Shown: positions 34,236 through 42,439, counted from the first letter of the stretch. The stretch: 64,000 nt of DNA from Defluviimonas aquaemixtae (GCF_900302475.1 NZ_OMOQ01000001.1:124001-188000); one strand, 5' to 3'. Program-made: numbers and translations. Notes: generated by a model from the sequence alone, not told the origin.

Positions 34236-35087
34236 TCAGCGCGCGGCTGCGCGCAGGTCCCGATCTGACAGGAGTCGCCCGATGCCTTCGATGGCCTCGC
34301 GAGTGGGACTATCGTGCCGGGCTTCGTGATGGCAGACGAGCCATTCATCGTGCGCGAGCACTTCGATGGATGGCCCGACGCGACGAAGCTGCGGATAATG
34401 CGCCGCAGCGCATGCAGGCAAGACGATGCGCGCCACGCCCGCAAGCGCCAGATCGAACGCGAGCCTCGGATTGCTTGCCGTTGTGACGATCTCATCGCCA
34501 TGTCTCTCTCTCAGCCACCGTTCGGACGGGGTGTTCGCGGCGCCCTCGGGCATGGCAACGTGCCTGTCACATCCGGTGACACTGCAAATGGCGCGTAATC
34601 GATATGGCCGGTGCACCGCCCCCTCAGCCAGCTCTGCTCTGGGCGCCTGTTGCGAATGCCGATATCGGCCTCGCGGCGGGCGATGCCGACTGGCGAGTTG
34701 GAGGCCAGAAACTCCGGAATCCAGCCCATATCCACCGACCAGAAACGAGTCACGTGACGCGCCAGAAACTGTGAGGTCCAATGCAGGCGGTCAAGCGCAC
34801 CCGCTCCCCGGTCCTTGCAAATGCGGCAAGCCGCGCCGAGATGGCGCGCAGGCCCTCCGCCTGTTCCAGAAGCGCGCGACCTTGGGACGTCAACGCGTAG
34901 CCGCGCGCGCTCCGGGCGATAAGTCTCTGTCCGAGGCGGCGTTCAAAATCCGTCATGCGCCGGCTCAGCGTCGGCACGCTGACCCCGGTCGCGCGAGCAG
35001 CCCCCGCCAGCCCCCGGCATCGGCGATGGAGATGAAGAGAGCATAGTCGTCGAGGGAGAGTTTTCGTTCGATTATCGAAGATCGCAT
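34236..35087 (-). pseudogene. LysR-family regulator, frameshifted
   Basis: Conceptual translation on the minus strand gives pieces of one LysR regulator in different frames. Starting near MRSSIIERKLSLDDYALF, the helix-turn-helix runs into an early stop; one missing base restores VPTLSRRMTDFERRLGQRLIARS. A second shift lies between about 34745 and 34790, before QFLARHVTRFWSVDMGWIPEF, and a third near 34570-34590, before AANTPSERWLRERHGDEIVTT. At least three indels are needed, so sequencing error alone is less likely than decay. No alternative functional copy is near. Confidence 0.7.
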
Positions 35088-35438
35088 CTCGAAAACGTCC
35101 TCAAGGAAAATGGATAGCTGAGGCTAAATTATAGAACACCGTTTCGATCATGAAATGTCAGCTTATAACTACCCCCTGTGTACTACGCCCTCGCTCAGGC
35201 GCGTTGGATGAGGAATTCTCGGTGCGTCCACTCAGCGAACGCGAGATCATCATGCGTCGGATTGACGTCTTCAGACGGGTCCGGCGCAAGAGACGGCTTC
35301 TCAAATGGGGGCTGATGGCGTTGCGCCGTGTGTGGCGACACGCGCGACGACGGCGAGTAAAATGTCACTCCATCGCTGTCGGAGTGTCACGCTGACCCTC
35401 TTCAACCGAGTCGGCTGGTCCTTTGTCCTGTCCGCGTC
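35088..35438. other. 351-base gap between the LysR pseudogene and the DUF3857 gene
   Basis: This stretch is less GC-rich than its surroundings. It holds one 81-codon open frame on the plus strand (35150-35395) whose product is arginine-rich and shows no recognizable domain, so I do not call it a gene. I see no terminator, RNA gene or mobile-element end. Confidence 0.5.
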
Positions 35439-37370
35439 TTACTCCGGCGCCAGATCCCAGCTGAAGCCTACAGAGTCGCGGATCCGGGCGGCATCGCGGA
35501 TCACCTCCGCCACGGCTCCGGGCGCGATGAGACGGTCGCGGGTTTCAAACACCCACTCCATCTCAAGCTGACCGTCCTCTGGCGCGCGCCCGGCGAAAGA
35601 ATAGGAGAAGGCGGGATTCTCGATCTCCACGCGGTCGGGCGGATTAAAGTTGATCGGTGCGCCCGTGACCTTGACAACATGCCGATGCCGTTTCGGCCCG
35701 CCGATGGAGAGCGGTGTCTGGCGCGGGCTGGCCTGGACATCGGGGTAGTAGTTGCCGAAATCCTCCGCCGCGAACAGAAAGTCTTCGCGAAGCCTGTCCT
35801 CCATGAGCGCCGGAGCCGGGATCATGTAGCGCTCCTCCATGCGCACCAGGTTGGCCTCGCGGTCGTCCTCGAGCGTGACGGGCATGACCTGCCGGATCCC
35901 GGGATAGCGCCGCGCATAGAATTGCAGGTATCGGCGCGAGATCTCGTCATGCGGTTCGGTCGCCCAGACATAGCGGCGAGCATTCGCGAATGTCCCGCGA
36001 AACTCGCTCGTGACAGACAGGAAGACGCCGAGAAGTGTGAAATTGAAGCGTTCGGTCGTCTGACCCTGCCAGCCGGGCGAGCCGGACAAGTCGATCGGTT
36101 CGAGAATGCGCTGATCGGGTCCGGTCAGCGGCAGCGCGAAGCCGTAATCCGGCGGTGGCGCGATGTCGATTGAGCCGCCTTCGTGCGATCCGGTCGGATC
36201 GACCCAGTACGACGTCCCGCCAATGTCGACGCGCAGGATCATGTGATCGAAGGCCGTGACCGCAGGTTGGGTTTTGGGCAGCGCATAGCCCCGGTCGATA
36301 TCGGCGAGGGCGGGGTGGGCCTCGATCCCCAGCCGCGACAGGAGCACGCGCAAGAGGAGCGTCTTGTCCTTGCAGTCGCCAAATCCCTGCGTGGTCACGG
36401 TCATTGGCGGCCGGGCGAAATAGCCGCCCGCCCCGACCTCGATCCCGACATAGCGGATTTCGTCTTGCACCAGACGCAGCGCCGCCGATGCGCGCGCCAT
36501 GTCGCCCGGATGCTCCACCCGGATCGCCGCCACCCTCTTTTCCCAGGCGGGCGGCAGGGGATAGTCGGCGCTGTAATAGGGCGCAAGGGCTGCGGCCAGC
36601 GGCGACCAATCAGCCCACGTCCCGTACTGCAAGATCGCGTCAGGGTCGCCCTCGACGGGCGTCAACTCCTCGTCGAGTGGCGGCAAGTGACCGTTACGGC
36701 GCCATTCGAGCCGTACCGTGTCTCCCACGCGCGTTTCGGCGTGAATCACCCGGTCCGGAAGCGGGGCGGCGTGGAACGGCCAGTCGGCGGGCCAATACGC
36801 GACATGACGCGTCATCCCGACTGGCACGCTGTATTCCAGCCGCGACGATGCGGCCCGGTTCGCCCCTTCGAGCACCGGTTCGCGCCGGTGCAGGAAGGCC
36901 GCGTCCACTATGTCGCCGACCCTCAGGTCAGGGATCTGAAGGTGCGCGGTGAGCGTGCCGTCGATGATGCCCGCCTCAAGTCGCGTCTCGCGCCGAAAAA
37001 CCTCACTCTGGAGCGTGTCCCGATAGGAGATCGTGCGCCCGTCGCGATGCACGTCGAGCCGGGTCAGCGTTAGCGTTTCAAAGGCCGGGTCGAAGTCGCT
37101 CGACACCGTTGCCGCGCCCTCGAGACCCGCGCGGTCGGTGACCTGTGTGACGAGCCGGAAATGCTTGAGACGAGTGTCGCCGTCCCAAGCGACCTGCGTA
37201 TCGATGAGCTGGTAGTAGACGCCGCCGCGCGAGGCGCGAAGCAGTTCGGGCACCGCCTCCGGAATCTCGGTGCTGGTCACCCAGAGGGGGGCGTCGGCGC
37301 GAAGGAGCTGCTGCGCGAGCGCTGGGAGCGCCAGAAAAAGCAGAGTCGCGGCAGTCAGGATCAGGCGCAT
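35439..37370 (-). CDS. DUF3857/transglutaminase-like periplasmic protein
   Basis: The start at MRLILTAATLLFLALPALAQ is chosen because it gives a signal peptide cleaved after ALAQ. The 643-residue protein has the N-terminal DUF3857 region (RLDVHRDGRTISYRDTLQSE) and a transglutaminase core with the likely catalytic triad cysteine in GFGDCKDKTLLL, histidine in TAFDHMILRV and aspartate in YWVDPTG. A C-terminal beta-rich domain follows. It is probably exported to the periplasm, where it would cleave or crosslink amide bonds. The substrate is unknown. It is a single-gene unit. Confidence 0.88.
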   Translation of the reverse strand: MRLILTAATLLFLALPALAQQLLRADAPLWVTSTEIPEAVPELLRASRGGVYYQLIDTQVAWDGDTRLKHFRLVTQVTDRAGLEGAATVSSDFDPAFETLTLTRLDVHRDGRTISYRDTLQSEVFRRETRLEAGIIDGTLTAHLQIPDLRVGDIVDAAFLHRREPVLEGANRAASSRLEYSVPVGMTRHVAYWPADWPFHAAPLPDRVIHAETRVGDTVRLEWRRNGHLPPLDEELTPVEGDPDAILQYGTWADWSPLAAALAPYYSADYPLPPAWEKRVAAIRVEHPGDMARASAALRLVQDEIRYVGIEVGAGGYFARPPMTVTTQGFGDCKDKTLLLRVLLSRLGIEAHPALADIDRGYALPKTQPAVTAFDHMILRVDIGGTSYWVDPTGSHEGGSIDIAPPPDYGFALPLTGPDQRILEPIDLSGSPGWQGQTTERFNFTLLGVFLSVTSEFRGTFANARRYVWATEPHDEISRRYLQFYARRYPGIRQVMPVTLEDDREANLVRMEERYMIPAPALMEDRLREDFLFAAEDFGNYYPDVQASPRQTPLSIGGPKRHRHVVKVTGAPINFNPPDRVEIENPAFSYSFAGRAPEDGQLEMEWVFETRDRLIAPGAVAEVIRDAARIRDSVGFSWDLAPE

Positions 37371-37703
37371 TGCGGCGGTTCCCTGTGTCTGTAGGGCTGA
37401 TCCTAATCGCTTGGAGAAACCGCAGGCAAGCCGAGGCGCGGTGCGGGGCCGAGCGGAACCACGGTTTGTGCAGGGAAGCGCGACTGTCGCTGCGCGCGGG
37501 ACAAATTGGAGCCGAAGCAAGGCGATGCGGGCGGTGCTCCCGGATGCAGCGGACATGAGTCTCTTCGATGGCTTGTCTTTAGGTAATGTCCACCATCCGA
37601 TGATGCGGATGTGACTGCGATCCGCGCGAGAAAGGCGTGTCATATTCGGATCGACGCGAAAGCGGTGTATCATGGCTCCTGTTTTCAACCGGAGATATTC
37701 AGA
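37371..37703. other. 333-base intergenic region upstream of the EEP-family gene
   Basis: The region between the divergent DUF3857 and EEP-family genes has no convincing gene. It contains a perfect 6-bp inverted repeat CATCCG/CGGATG with a 6-base loop at 37594-37611 and a ggag ribosome-binding site at its downstream edge. Confidence 0.5.
37594..37611. repeat. Perfect 6-bp inverted repeat in the upstream region of the EEP-family gene
   Basis: CATCCG and CGGATG flank ATGATG. The spacing suits a dimeric regulator site. The adjacent genes give no clue to which protein would bind. Confidence 0.3.
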
Positions 37704-38807
37704 ATGCCCCGAAGCAATATGCGTGACCTAAGCTTTGCGACTTTCAACCTCCTCAACCTCCAGGTGCCCGGCGGCTTGACCTACTCGAATGCGCCGCCCT
37801 TTCCCGATGACGCTGAAGGCAGGCGCGCCTACGAGGCGAAGATCCGCTGGATCGGCGAACGTATCCGGCTGCTGGACGCCGAGGTGATCGCATTTCAGGA
37901 ACTGTGGGCGCGCGAGGCGCTCGAGGCGGCTTTCGCCGCGGTGGGGATACTGCCCGACTACGACATCGTGGCGCGCGACGCGCCGGGACGCGGGCGGCCG
38001 CAGGTCGCACTCGCGGTCCGCAAGGACCGCCGCGGCGCGCCGCAGATCGAACCGGGCGCAGGCTGGATCGAAAATTTCCCCGAGGACTTCCGCTTCGATC
38101 AGCTACGCGAGACGGATGGGGCGGAAGAAGAGATTACTGTCACGATCAACGCTTTCTCGCGCCCCGTCGTGCACGCCATCATCCAGCCGGAGGGCACACG
38201 GCCAAAGCCGCCCGCCGTCTCCGTCTACGCGGCGCATCTGAAATCGAAGGGACCTGCGCGGCTCAGCTTCGCCGAGCCGCGGCCCGTCGCGCTGAGGGAA
38301 TACCCCGAGATCACCAAATCCGCGGTGGCGCATATCCGGCGCGTGATGGAGGCGGGCGCCGTCAGGGCGATGCTGGATGGCGTGATGAAGTCGGAAGACG
38401 ACAAGGCGATCTCTCCGGTCGTGCTTCTCGGCGATCTCAACGACGACACGCTGTCGGTGACGAACGAGCTGATCTCGGATCAGCCCAGCTACCGCGTGAT
38501 CGAGAAAAGTCGCGCGGGCCTGACGTCGGACAAGGGGCTCTACTCGGTCGAGCGCCTGCAACAGTTCCGCTCGATGCGACACGTTTATTACACGCATATT
38601 TACAAGGACAAGCGCGAGAGCCTCGACCACATCCTCGTCTCGGAGGAGTTCTACGACCATTCCCGCAAGCGCTGCTGGTCGTTCCGCGAGATGGAGGTCT
38701 ACAACGACCATCTGAATCGCGAAGCCTTCGAGGACGAGGGCGCGAGCGACCACGGGCTGGTCCGCGCCTACTTCGACTGGAATCCGATGCCAGAAGAGAT
38801 CGCCTGA
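37704..38807 (+). CDS. Endonuclease/exonuclease/phosphatase (EEP) family protein
   Basis: The start at MPRSNMRDLSFATFNLL is preceded by ggag at a good distance. The 367-residue protein shows the metal-dependent hydrolase pattern of the EEP fold: FATFNLLNL, FQELW with the metal-binding glutamate, VLLGDLNDDTLSV with catalytic aspartate and asparagine, and SLDHILVSEEFYDHS followed by ASDHGLV with the catalytic histidine. There is no signal peptide, so it is probably cytoplasmic. Whether it acts on nucleic acids, phosphoinositides or other phosphoesters is not known. Confidence 0.88.
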   Translation: MPRSNMRDLSFATFNLLNLQVPGGLTYSNAPPFPDDAEGRRAYEAKIRWIGERIRLLDAEVIAFQELWAREALEAAFAAVGILPDYDIVARDAPGRGRPQVALAVRKDRRGAPQIEPGAGWIENFPEDFRFDQLRETDGAEEEITVTINAFSRPVVHAIIQPEGTRPKPPAVSVYAAHLKSKGPARLSFAEPRPVALREYPEITKSAVAHIRRVMEAGAVRAMLDGVMKSEDDKAISPVVLLGDLNDDTLSVTNELISDQPSYRVIEKSRAGLTSDKGLYSVERLQQFRSMRHVYYTHIYKDKRESLDHILVSEEFYDHSRKRCWSFREMEVYNDHLNREAFEDEGASDHGLVRAYFDWNPMPEEIA

Positions 38808-38813
38808 CTGCAG

Positions 38814-39179
38814 CTACGTATCAGCCTGCTTCATGGCGATCCATGCGCGAATGATCGCGAGAAGCTCGGCCTCCTTTGCGTCCAGGTCGGCGAGGTCCTT
38901 GACCTTGAAGGTCCGCGCCTCCTTGCCCTCGCCTTCGAGGTTCGGGAAGTCGCCCGGGATCGTGCTGCCCGTGTGGAACATGAGGCTCGTATGCGCCTTG
39001 GCCTTGGGAAAGAAGCTCGCGATATTGCCCTTGTAGATGAAGGTCGGGGCTTGCCACTTGATTGCCTCGCTGACCTCGGGCAGCGCCGATAGCACACGGT
39101 CGCGCAAGGCGGCGACAACCGGCTTCATCGGATTGTCGTAGCGATCGAGCCAGGCGTCGACTTCCGGGTTCTTCGTCAT
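38814..39179 (-). CDS. DUF1801 domain-containing protein
   Basis: The 121-residue protein has the DUF1801/YdhG pattern: DAWLDRYDNPMKPVVAALRDRVLSALPEVSEAIKWQAPTF, which is typical of this small YjbR-like or NTF2-adjacent family. The ATG is chosen because GAGGAG sits just upstream of it. A GTG two codons earlier overlaps the stop of the next gene and may also be used. It is co-transcribed with the NTF2-type protein. Its function is unknown. Confidence 0.8.
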   Translation of the reverse strand: MTKNPEVDAWLDRYDNPMKPVVAALRDRVLSALPEVSEAIKWQAPTFIYKGNIASFFPKAKAHTSLMFHTGSTIPGDFPNLEGEGKEARTFKVKDLADLDAKEAELLAIIRAWIAMKQADT

Positions 39180-39181
39180 AT

Positions 39182-39544
39182 TCACTCCTCCTCGAGCGTC
39201 GTGATCAGCGAGATGATGCGCCCGTCGCGGAAGGTGAAGCGGTTCAGTCCGCTTCCCTTACCGCCAGGCAGGGACGGCGAGTGGCAGGTCCAGGCCACGT
39301 GAACCTCGCCGCCAGTCGTCTCGGCGTGGCGGATCTCGATCCGAGTGTCGACCATGGGAATTTCCCAGCCCAGGGCCATCGCTGCCATGATCGCCGCGCG
39401 ACCCTCATGCCGGCGGACGGTGCCGGAAAAGGGCTCCTCGTAAACAGCGATTTCGTCGAACAGCGCGGCTAGCGCCTCCCCGCCCGCGCAGCCCACTTGC
39501 ATCGCGAGAAAGAAATTGCTGACTTCGACGGGGACGGATGTCAT
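39182..39544 (-). CDS. NTF2/SnoaL-like small protein
   Basis: The 120-residue protein is of the NTF2-like fold: FFLAMQVGCAGGEALAALFDEIAVYEEPF and the C-terminal NRFTFRDGRIISLITTLEE match the nuclear transport factor 2/SnoaL family of small binding proteins and isomerases. An ATG four codons earlier is an alternative start. It is divergent from the LuxR-type gene with only about ten bases between the start codons. It is followed by the DUF1801 gene, with which it overlaps. Confidence 0.75.
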   Translation of the reverse strand: MTSVPVEVSNFFLAMQVGCAGGEALAALFDEIAVYEEPFSGTVRRHEGRAAIMAAMALGWEIPMVDTRIEIRHAETTGGEVHVAWTCHSPSLPGGKGSGLNRFTFRDGRIISLITTLEEE

Positions 39545-39554
39545 GGGATGCCTC

Positions 39555-39938
39555 ATGGGACTGGATGATCGGAGCCTCGCTGATCTCAAGGATGCGCTCG
39601 CCGCGCTGGAGCGGGACGGTTGGGCGGCATTGCCGGCGCTCGCGCGGCTCGACGCGACGGGGCACCTCGTGCGGATCGACCTCGCGGCGTCGCGAATAGT
39701 GGGGGCGCCCGTCGTCCTGGTGCGCGAAGGGCCGCGCACGCCCAGTGGGCTGACGCCCCGCCAGGCGGAGGTCGCCATGGCGGTCGCCCGCGGCATGTCG
39801 AATGCCGAAATCGCGGACGCGCTTGGCATCAGCGTGGCGACGGTGAAGGACCATGTTCACGCGATCCTTGACCGGTTGGAGGTCAAGCGGCGCGGCGAGA
39901 TCGGGGCGCTGCTTCACGCTCGCGTCGCGCGCGGCTGA
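39555..39938 (+). CDS. LuxR-type helix-turn-helix regulator
   Basis: The 127-residue protein has a LuxR C-terminal helix-turn-helix, LTPRQAEVAMAVARGMSNAEIADALGISVATVKDHVHAIL, at about residues 60-105, and a short N-terminal region with no receiver domain. It is probably a small transcription factor without a phosphorylation site. The start is chosen for the M of MGLDDRSLADL; upstream starts in the same frame are possible but would overlap the divergent gene. It might regulate the NTF2/DUF1801 genes. Confidence 0.78.
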   Translation: MGLDDRSLADLKDALAALERDGWAALPALARLDATGHLVRIDLAASRIVGAPVVLVREGPRTPSGLTPRQAEVAMAVARGMSNAEIADALGISVATVKDHVHAILDRLEVKRRGEIGALLHARVARG

Positions 39939-40019
39939 TCCGCTCCAGCCCCGGCTTGGACGAATTTTTGGATCGAGCGCCATGATTGCCTAGGCTAGGC
40001 GGGGCACGAGGCTGCGGCA

Positions 40020-40037
40020 ATCCATCGAAGGATGGAT
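40020..40037. repeat. Perfect inverted repeat upstream of the GNAT gene
   Basis: ATCCATC and GATGGAT flank a GAAG tetraloop, about 70 bases before the GNAT start. There is no T-run. It may be an operator or a leader hairpin. Confidence 0.3.
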
Positions 40038-40105
40038 GGGTCTTTGCCTGCTCGTCAGGATGTGGCAATCGTGCGGTTCCGCAGCGCCCATGCCCGAGGA
40101 TGACG

Positions 40106-40588
40106 ATGCAGATACAACCCGCCACGCTGGCCGATGACGACGCGATCTGGGCGATGCTGGAGCCCGTGTTCCGGTCGGGAGAGACCTATTGCGTCCCTCG
40201 CGACATCTCCCGCGCCCAGGCGTTGGCGTACTGGTCAGATCCACTCCACCAAGTGTTCGTGGCCGAAAGCGACCGCCGGCCGCTGGGTACCTATTTCCTG
40301 ACGCCCAACCAGAAGGGCGGAGGCGCGCATGTTTGCAATTGCGGCTTTGTCACCGCTGAAGCCGCGGCCGGCAAGGGCGTCGCGCGCGCGATGCTCGTCC
40401 ACGCGCTCGATACGGCCCGCGCTGCGGGCTTCCGCGCGATGCAATTCAACTTCGTCGTCTCGACCAACGCGCGCGCCATCGCGATCTGGCAAAGCCACGG
40501 ATTCGAGACCGTTGGCTGTCTGCCCGGCGCTTTCCTGCACCCGCGCGAAGGCTATGTCGACGCGCTGGTGATGTACCGGCATCTGTGA
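40106..40588 (+). CDS. GNAT-family N-acetyltransferase
   Basis: The 160-residue protein has the acetyl-CoA binding pattern FVTAEAAAGKGVARAMLVHALDTA (the Q/RxxGxG/A-type loop) and the later NARAIAIWQSHGFETVG segment, both typical of GNAT enzymes. The start at MQIQPATLADDD follows a GAGGA ribosome-binding site at the best spacing; an ATG six bases earlier is also possible. The acetyl acceptor, perhaps an amino acid or amine, is not known. It stands alone before the NYN-domain gene. Confidence 0.87.
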   Translation: MQIQPATLADDDAIWAMLEPVFRSGETYCVPRDISRAQALAYWSDPLHQVFVAESDRRPLGTYFLTPNQKGGGAHVCNCGFVTAEAAAGKGVARAMLVHALDTARAAGFRAMQFNFVVSTNARAIAIWQSHGFETVGCLPGAFLHPREGYVDALVMYRHL

Positions 40589-40629
40589 CAGGGTGCCGCC
40601 ATGACGAATGCGATCGAAAGTCCCGCCTG

Positions 40630-41346
40630 ATGGCCCGCGCCGAAGTTCCGCTGCTTGCCGTGCTGATCGACGCGGACAACGTCGTCGCGCGCAACGCCGA
40701 AGCTATCCTGAAGGAAATCACCTCCTACGGCGAGCCCGCGCTCCGGCGGGTCTATGGCGACTGGTCCAATCCCCAGCTGAGTGGCTGGAAAGAAAAGGCC
40801 CGCCAACTCGGCCTCGTGACGCACCAGCAGTCGGCCAACACCAAGGGCAAGAACGCGAGCGACATCGGCCTTGTGATCGATGCGATGGACATTCTGCTTG
40901 CCGGCAAGTTCGACGGATTCGTCCTCGTATCTTCCGACAGCGATTTCACGCGGCTCGCAAGCCGCATACGTGAGGATGGGCTCGAGGTGATCGGGATCGG
41001 CGAGGCCAAGACACCGGAAGCCCTGCGTAACGTGTGCAACCGCTTCATCTTCATCGAGAACATCGTCGAGGACGCCGAGCCCGCCAAGGGCGGCGCGGCG
41101 GCGAAGTCGTCGGCCAAGCTCGCGCCGTCCAAGGCGACCGATCTGATCCTGCGGGCGATGGACAAGCTGGAGCAGGAGGACGACTGGTACCTGCTCGGCG
41201 CGATCGGCCAGAAGATCGTCGCGGACAATCCCGATTTCGACACGCGCACCTATGGCAAGAGGAAGCTGAGCGACCTTGTCGGGGAACTCAAACGGTTCGA
41301 GATGAAGCGGGTCGGGAACCAGCCCTATATCCGGCGGTTGGATTAG
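40630..41346 (+). CDS. NYN-domain RNase-like protein with OST-HTH/LOTUS domain
   Basis: The 238-residue protein has an N-terminal LabA/PIN-like NYN domain with acidic residues in LLAVLIDADNVVARN and VLVSSDSDFTRLASRIRE, and a C-terminal OST-HTH/LOTUS region (about 165-235, DWYLLGAIGQKIVADNPDFD, then KLSDLVGELKRFE). NYN domains are metal-dependent ribonucleases in several families, and LOTUS domains bind RNA or structured nucleic acids. An RNA-processing role is therefore inferred. It ends 4 bases inside the stop codon of the convergent TetR gene. Confidence 0.85.
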   Translation: MARAEVPLLAVLIDADNVVARNAEAILKEITSYGEPALRRVYGDWSNPQLSGWKEKARQLGLVTHQQSANTKGKNASDIGLVIDAMDILLAGKFDGFVLVSSDSDFTRLASRIREDGLEVIGIGEAKTPEALRNVCNRFIFIENIVEDAEPAKGGAAAKSSAKLAPSKATDLILRAMDKLEQEDDWYLLGAIGQKIVADNPDFDTRTYGKRKLSDLVGELKRFEMKRVGNQPYIRRLD

Positions 41347-41975
41347 TCCCTCTTCACGCCGTAGCGGGCGAGGAACATGTCCACCGCGCCCTTCGCGACC
41401 CTGTCGCGGTCGGCTTTCGAGAAATCGCGCCGGATGCCGAAGCAGACGCTCGGGAAGATATCCGCCTTGCACAGCTCGGCAAACTGGTCGGCTGCAAGGT
41501 AGACGTCGTCGATGACGAGTTCTCCCCGTGCCACGGCACCGTTCAGGTAGGAGGCGAGCCTTTCGCGCAGAAGGCCGGGGCCGGTGGCGTAGAATTCCTG
41601 GCCAAGCTCGGGGAAGCGATCCGCTTCGGCCATGCAGATGCGGAAGGTGGAGCGGCCGAAATCCGAAACGAAAAAATCTGCGATTCGCTGTGCGGCGACC
41701 GGAAGCACCACTTCGGGTGGCGCAGTGAGCCCGACGAGCGTCTCCGCCTCGTCGGCCTGGCGTGCGCATTCGCATTTTGCGACCTCGATGAACAGCATGC
41801 GCTTGTCAGGGAAGTAGCTGTAAAGCGTCGCCTTCGATACGCCGGCCTCGGCGGCGATGTCATCGACGCTCGCGCCTTCGAAGCCGTGTTTCATGAACAC
41901 CTTGCGCGCCCCTTCGAGCACTTGGTCGAACTTGCGACCGCGCTTGATTGTCACGACTTCTGCGGCTGTCGCCAT
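41343..41975 (-). CDS. TetR-family transcriptional regulator (AefR-like)
   Basis: The start at MATAAEVVTIKRGRKFDQV is chosen from the helix-turn-helix position; an upstream extension in the same frame looks non-coding. The 210-residue protein has a TetR helix-turn-helix (VFMKHGFEGASVDDIAAEAGVSKATLYSYFPDKRMLF) and an all-helical ligand domain of the AefR-like type. It lies beside a small secreted protein gene and, further on, mbfA, with three similar inverted elements in the 166-base region between the latter two; it is the obvious candidate to bind them. Confidence 0.88.
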   Translation of the reverse strand: MATAAEVVTIKRGRKFDQVLEGARKVFMKHGFEGASVDDIAAEAGVSKATLYSYFPDKRMLFIEVAKCECARQADEAETLVGLTAPPEVVLPVAAQRIADFFVSDFGRSTFRICMAEADRFPELGQEFYATGPGLLRERLASYLNGAVARGELVIDDVYLAADQFAELCKADIFPSVCFGIRRDFSKADRDRVAKGAVDMFLARYGVKRD

Positions 41976-42036
41976 GCGGTTCCTCCCCCGGGCGATGATA
42001 GACCGCGCCTTGCCTGCGCGGCAAGCGCGTCCGGGG

Positions 42037-42062
42037 AAAAACGGGCGGGAAGACTCCCGCCC
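42037..42062 (-). terminator. Rho-independent terminator of the 59-residue protein gene
   Basis: On the minus strand, GGGCGGGA and TCCCGCCC form a perfect 8-bp stem with a 4-base loop, followed by a run of five T. It lies about 30 bases beyond the stop of the small gene and before the TetR start. Confidence 0.85.
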
Positions 42063-42093
42063 GAGGGGTCCACGGGGATGAGCCGGGGAAAAG

Positions 42094-42273
42094 TCAGCGA
42101 TCGTTGGGCGCGCAGACCGCCTTTCCGCCCTGCGCCGCGCAATCGCGCGTCGTTTCGGGGGCAGGGGCCGGAAAATCGAGGCGCGGAAGGTCGAAGCTGA
42201 CGCCGCCGGCCAACGCGGGCGCGGCCAGAAGACCAAGTGCAAGGGCGAAGATCGCTGTGCGGAGATGTTCCAT
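42094..42273 (-). CDS. Small secreted protein (59 residues)
   Basis: This small gene begins MEHLRTAIFALALGLLAAPALAGG, a signal peptide with cleavage after ALA. The mature part is about 35 residues and contains two cysteines (DCAAQ and VCAPND), so it may form a disulfide in the periplasm. It is divergent from mbfA and upstream of the TetR gene, with its own terminator, and the operator-like repeats lie in its upstream region. No family is recognized. The coding assignment rests on the signal peptide, terminator and start spacing. Confidence 0.6.
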   Translation of the reverse strand: MEHLRTAIFALALGLLAAPALAGGVSFDLPRLDFPAPAPETTRDCAAQGGKAVCAPNDR

Positions 42274-42287
42274 AGCCTGTCCAATCT

Positions 42288-42303
42288 GAACTGTTCGGTT
42301 TAG
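42288..42303 (+). promoter_or_regulatory. Operator-like element 1 (GAACTGTTCGGTTTAG)
   Basis: First of three related elements in the divergent region between the small secreted protein and mbfA. Its consensus with the other two is GAACYGNTYRGTTTAG, and the AACTG-like core has the near-palindromic form used by TetR proteins. Confidence 0.55.
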
Positions 42304-42313
42304 CAACACTAAT

Positions 42314-42329
42314 CTAAACCAAGCAGTTC
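42314..42329 (-). promoter_or_regulatory. Operator-like element 2
   Basis: On the minus strand this reads GAACTGCTTGGTTTAG, differing from element 1 at two positions. It faces element 1, so the two form a 13-of-15 inverted repeat across a short spacer. Confidence 0.55.
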
Positions 42330-42346
42330 GCTTTTCCAACGAAAAT

Positions 42347-42362
42347 CTAAACTGATCGGTTC
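42347..42362 (-). promoter_or_regulatory. Operator-like element 3
   Basis: On the minus strand this reads GAACCGATCAGTTTAG, with a symmetric core around GATC. It lies 33 bases from element 2, about three helical turns, and about 78 bases upstream of the mbfA start. Confidence 0.5.
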
Positions 42363-42439
42363 ATAACAGACTCTGCACCCGCCTTGCCGCCCAAGACGGC
42401 AGAGCTTAGCTTTCCAATGAGCAGAACGAGGAGGCAGTC

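Noticed and set aside
35150..35395. 81-codon open frame in the gap after the LysR pseudogene
   Set aside because: The product is arginine-rich, lacks a ribosome-binding site of note and matches no family I recognize; I could not support it as a gene.
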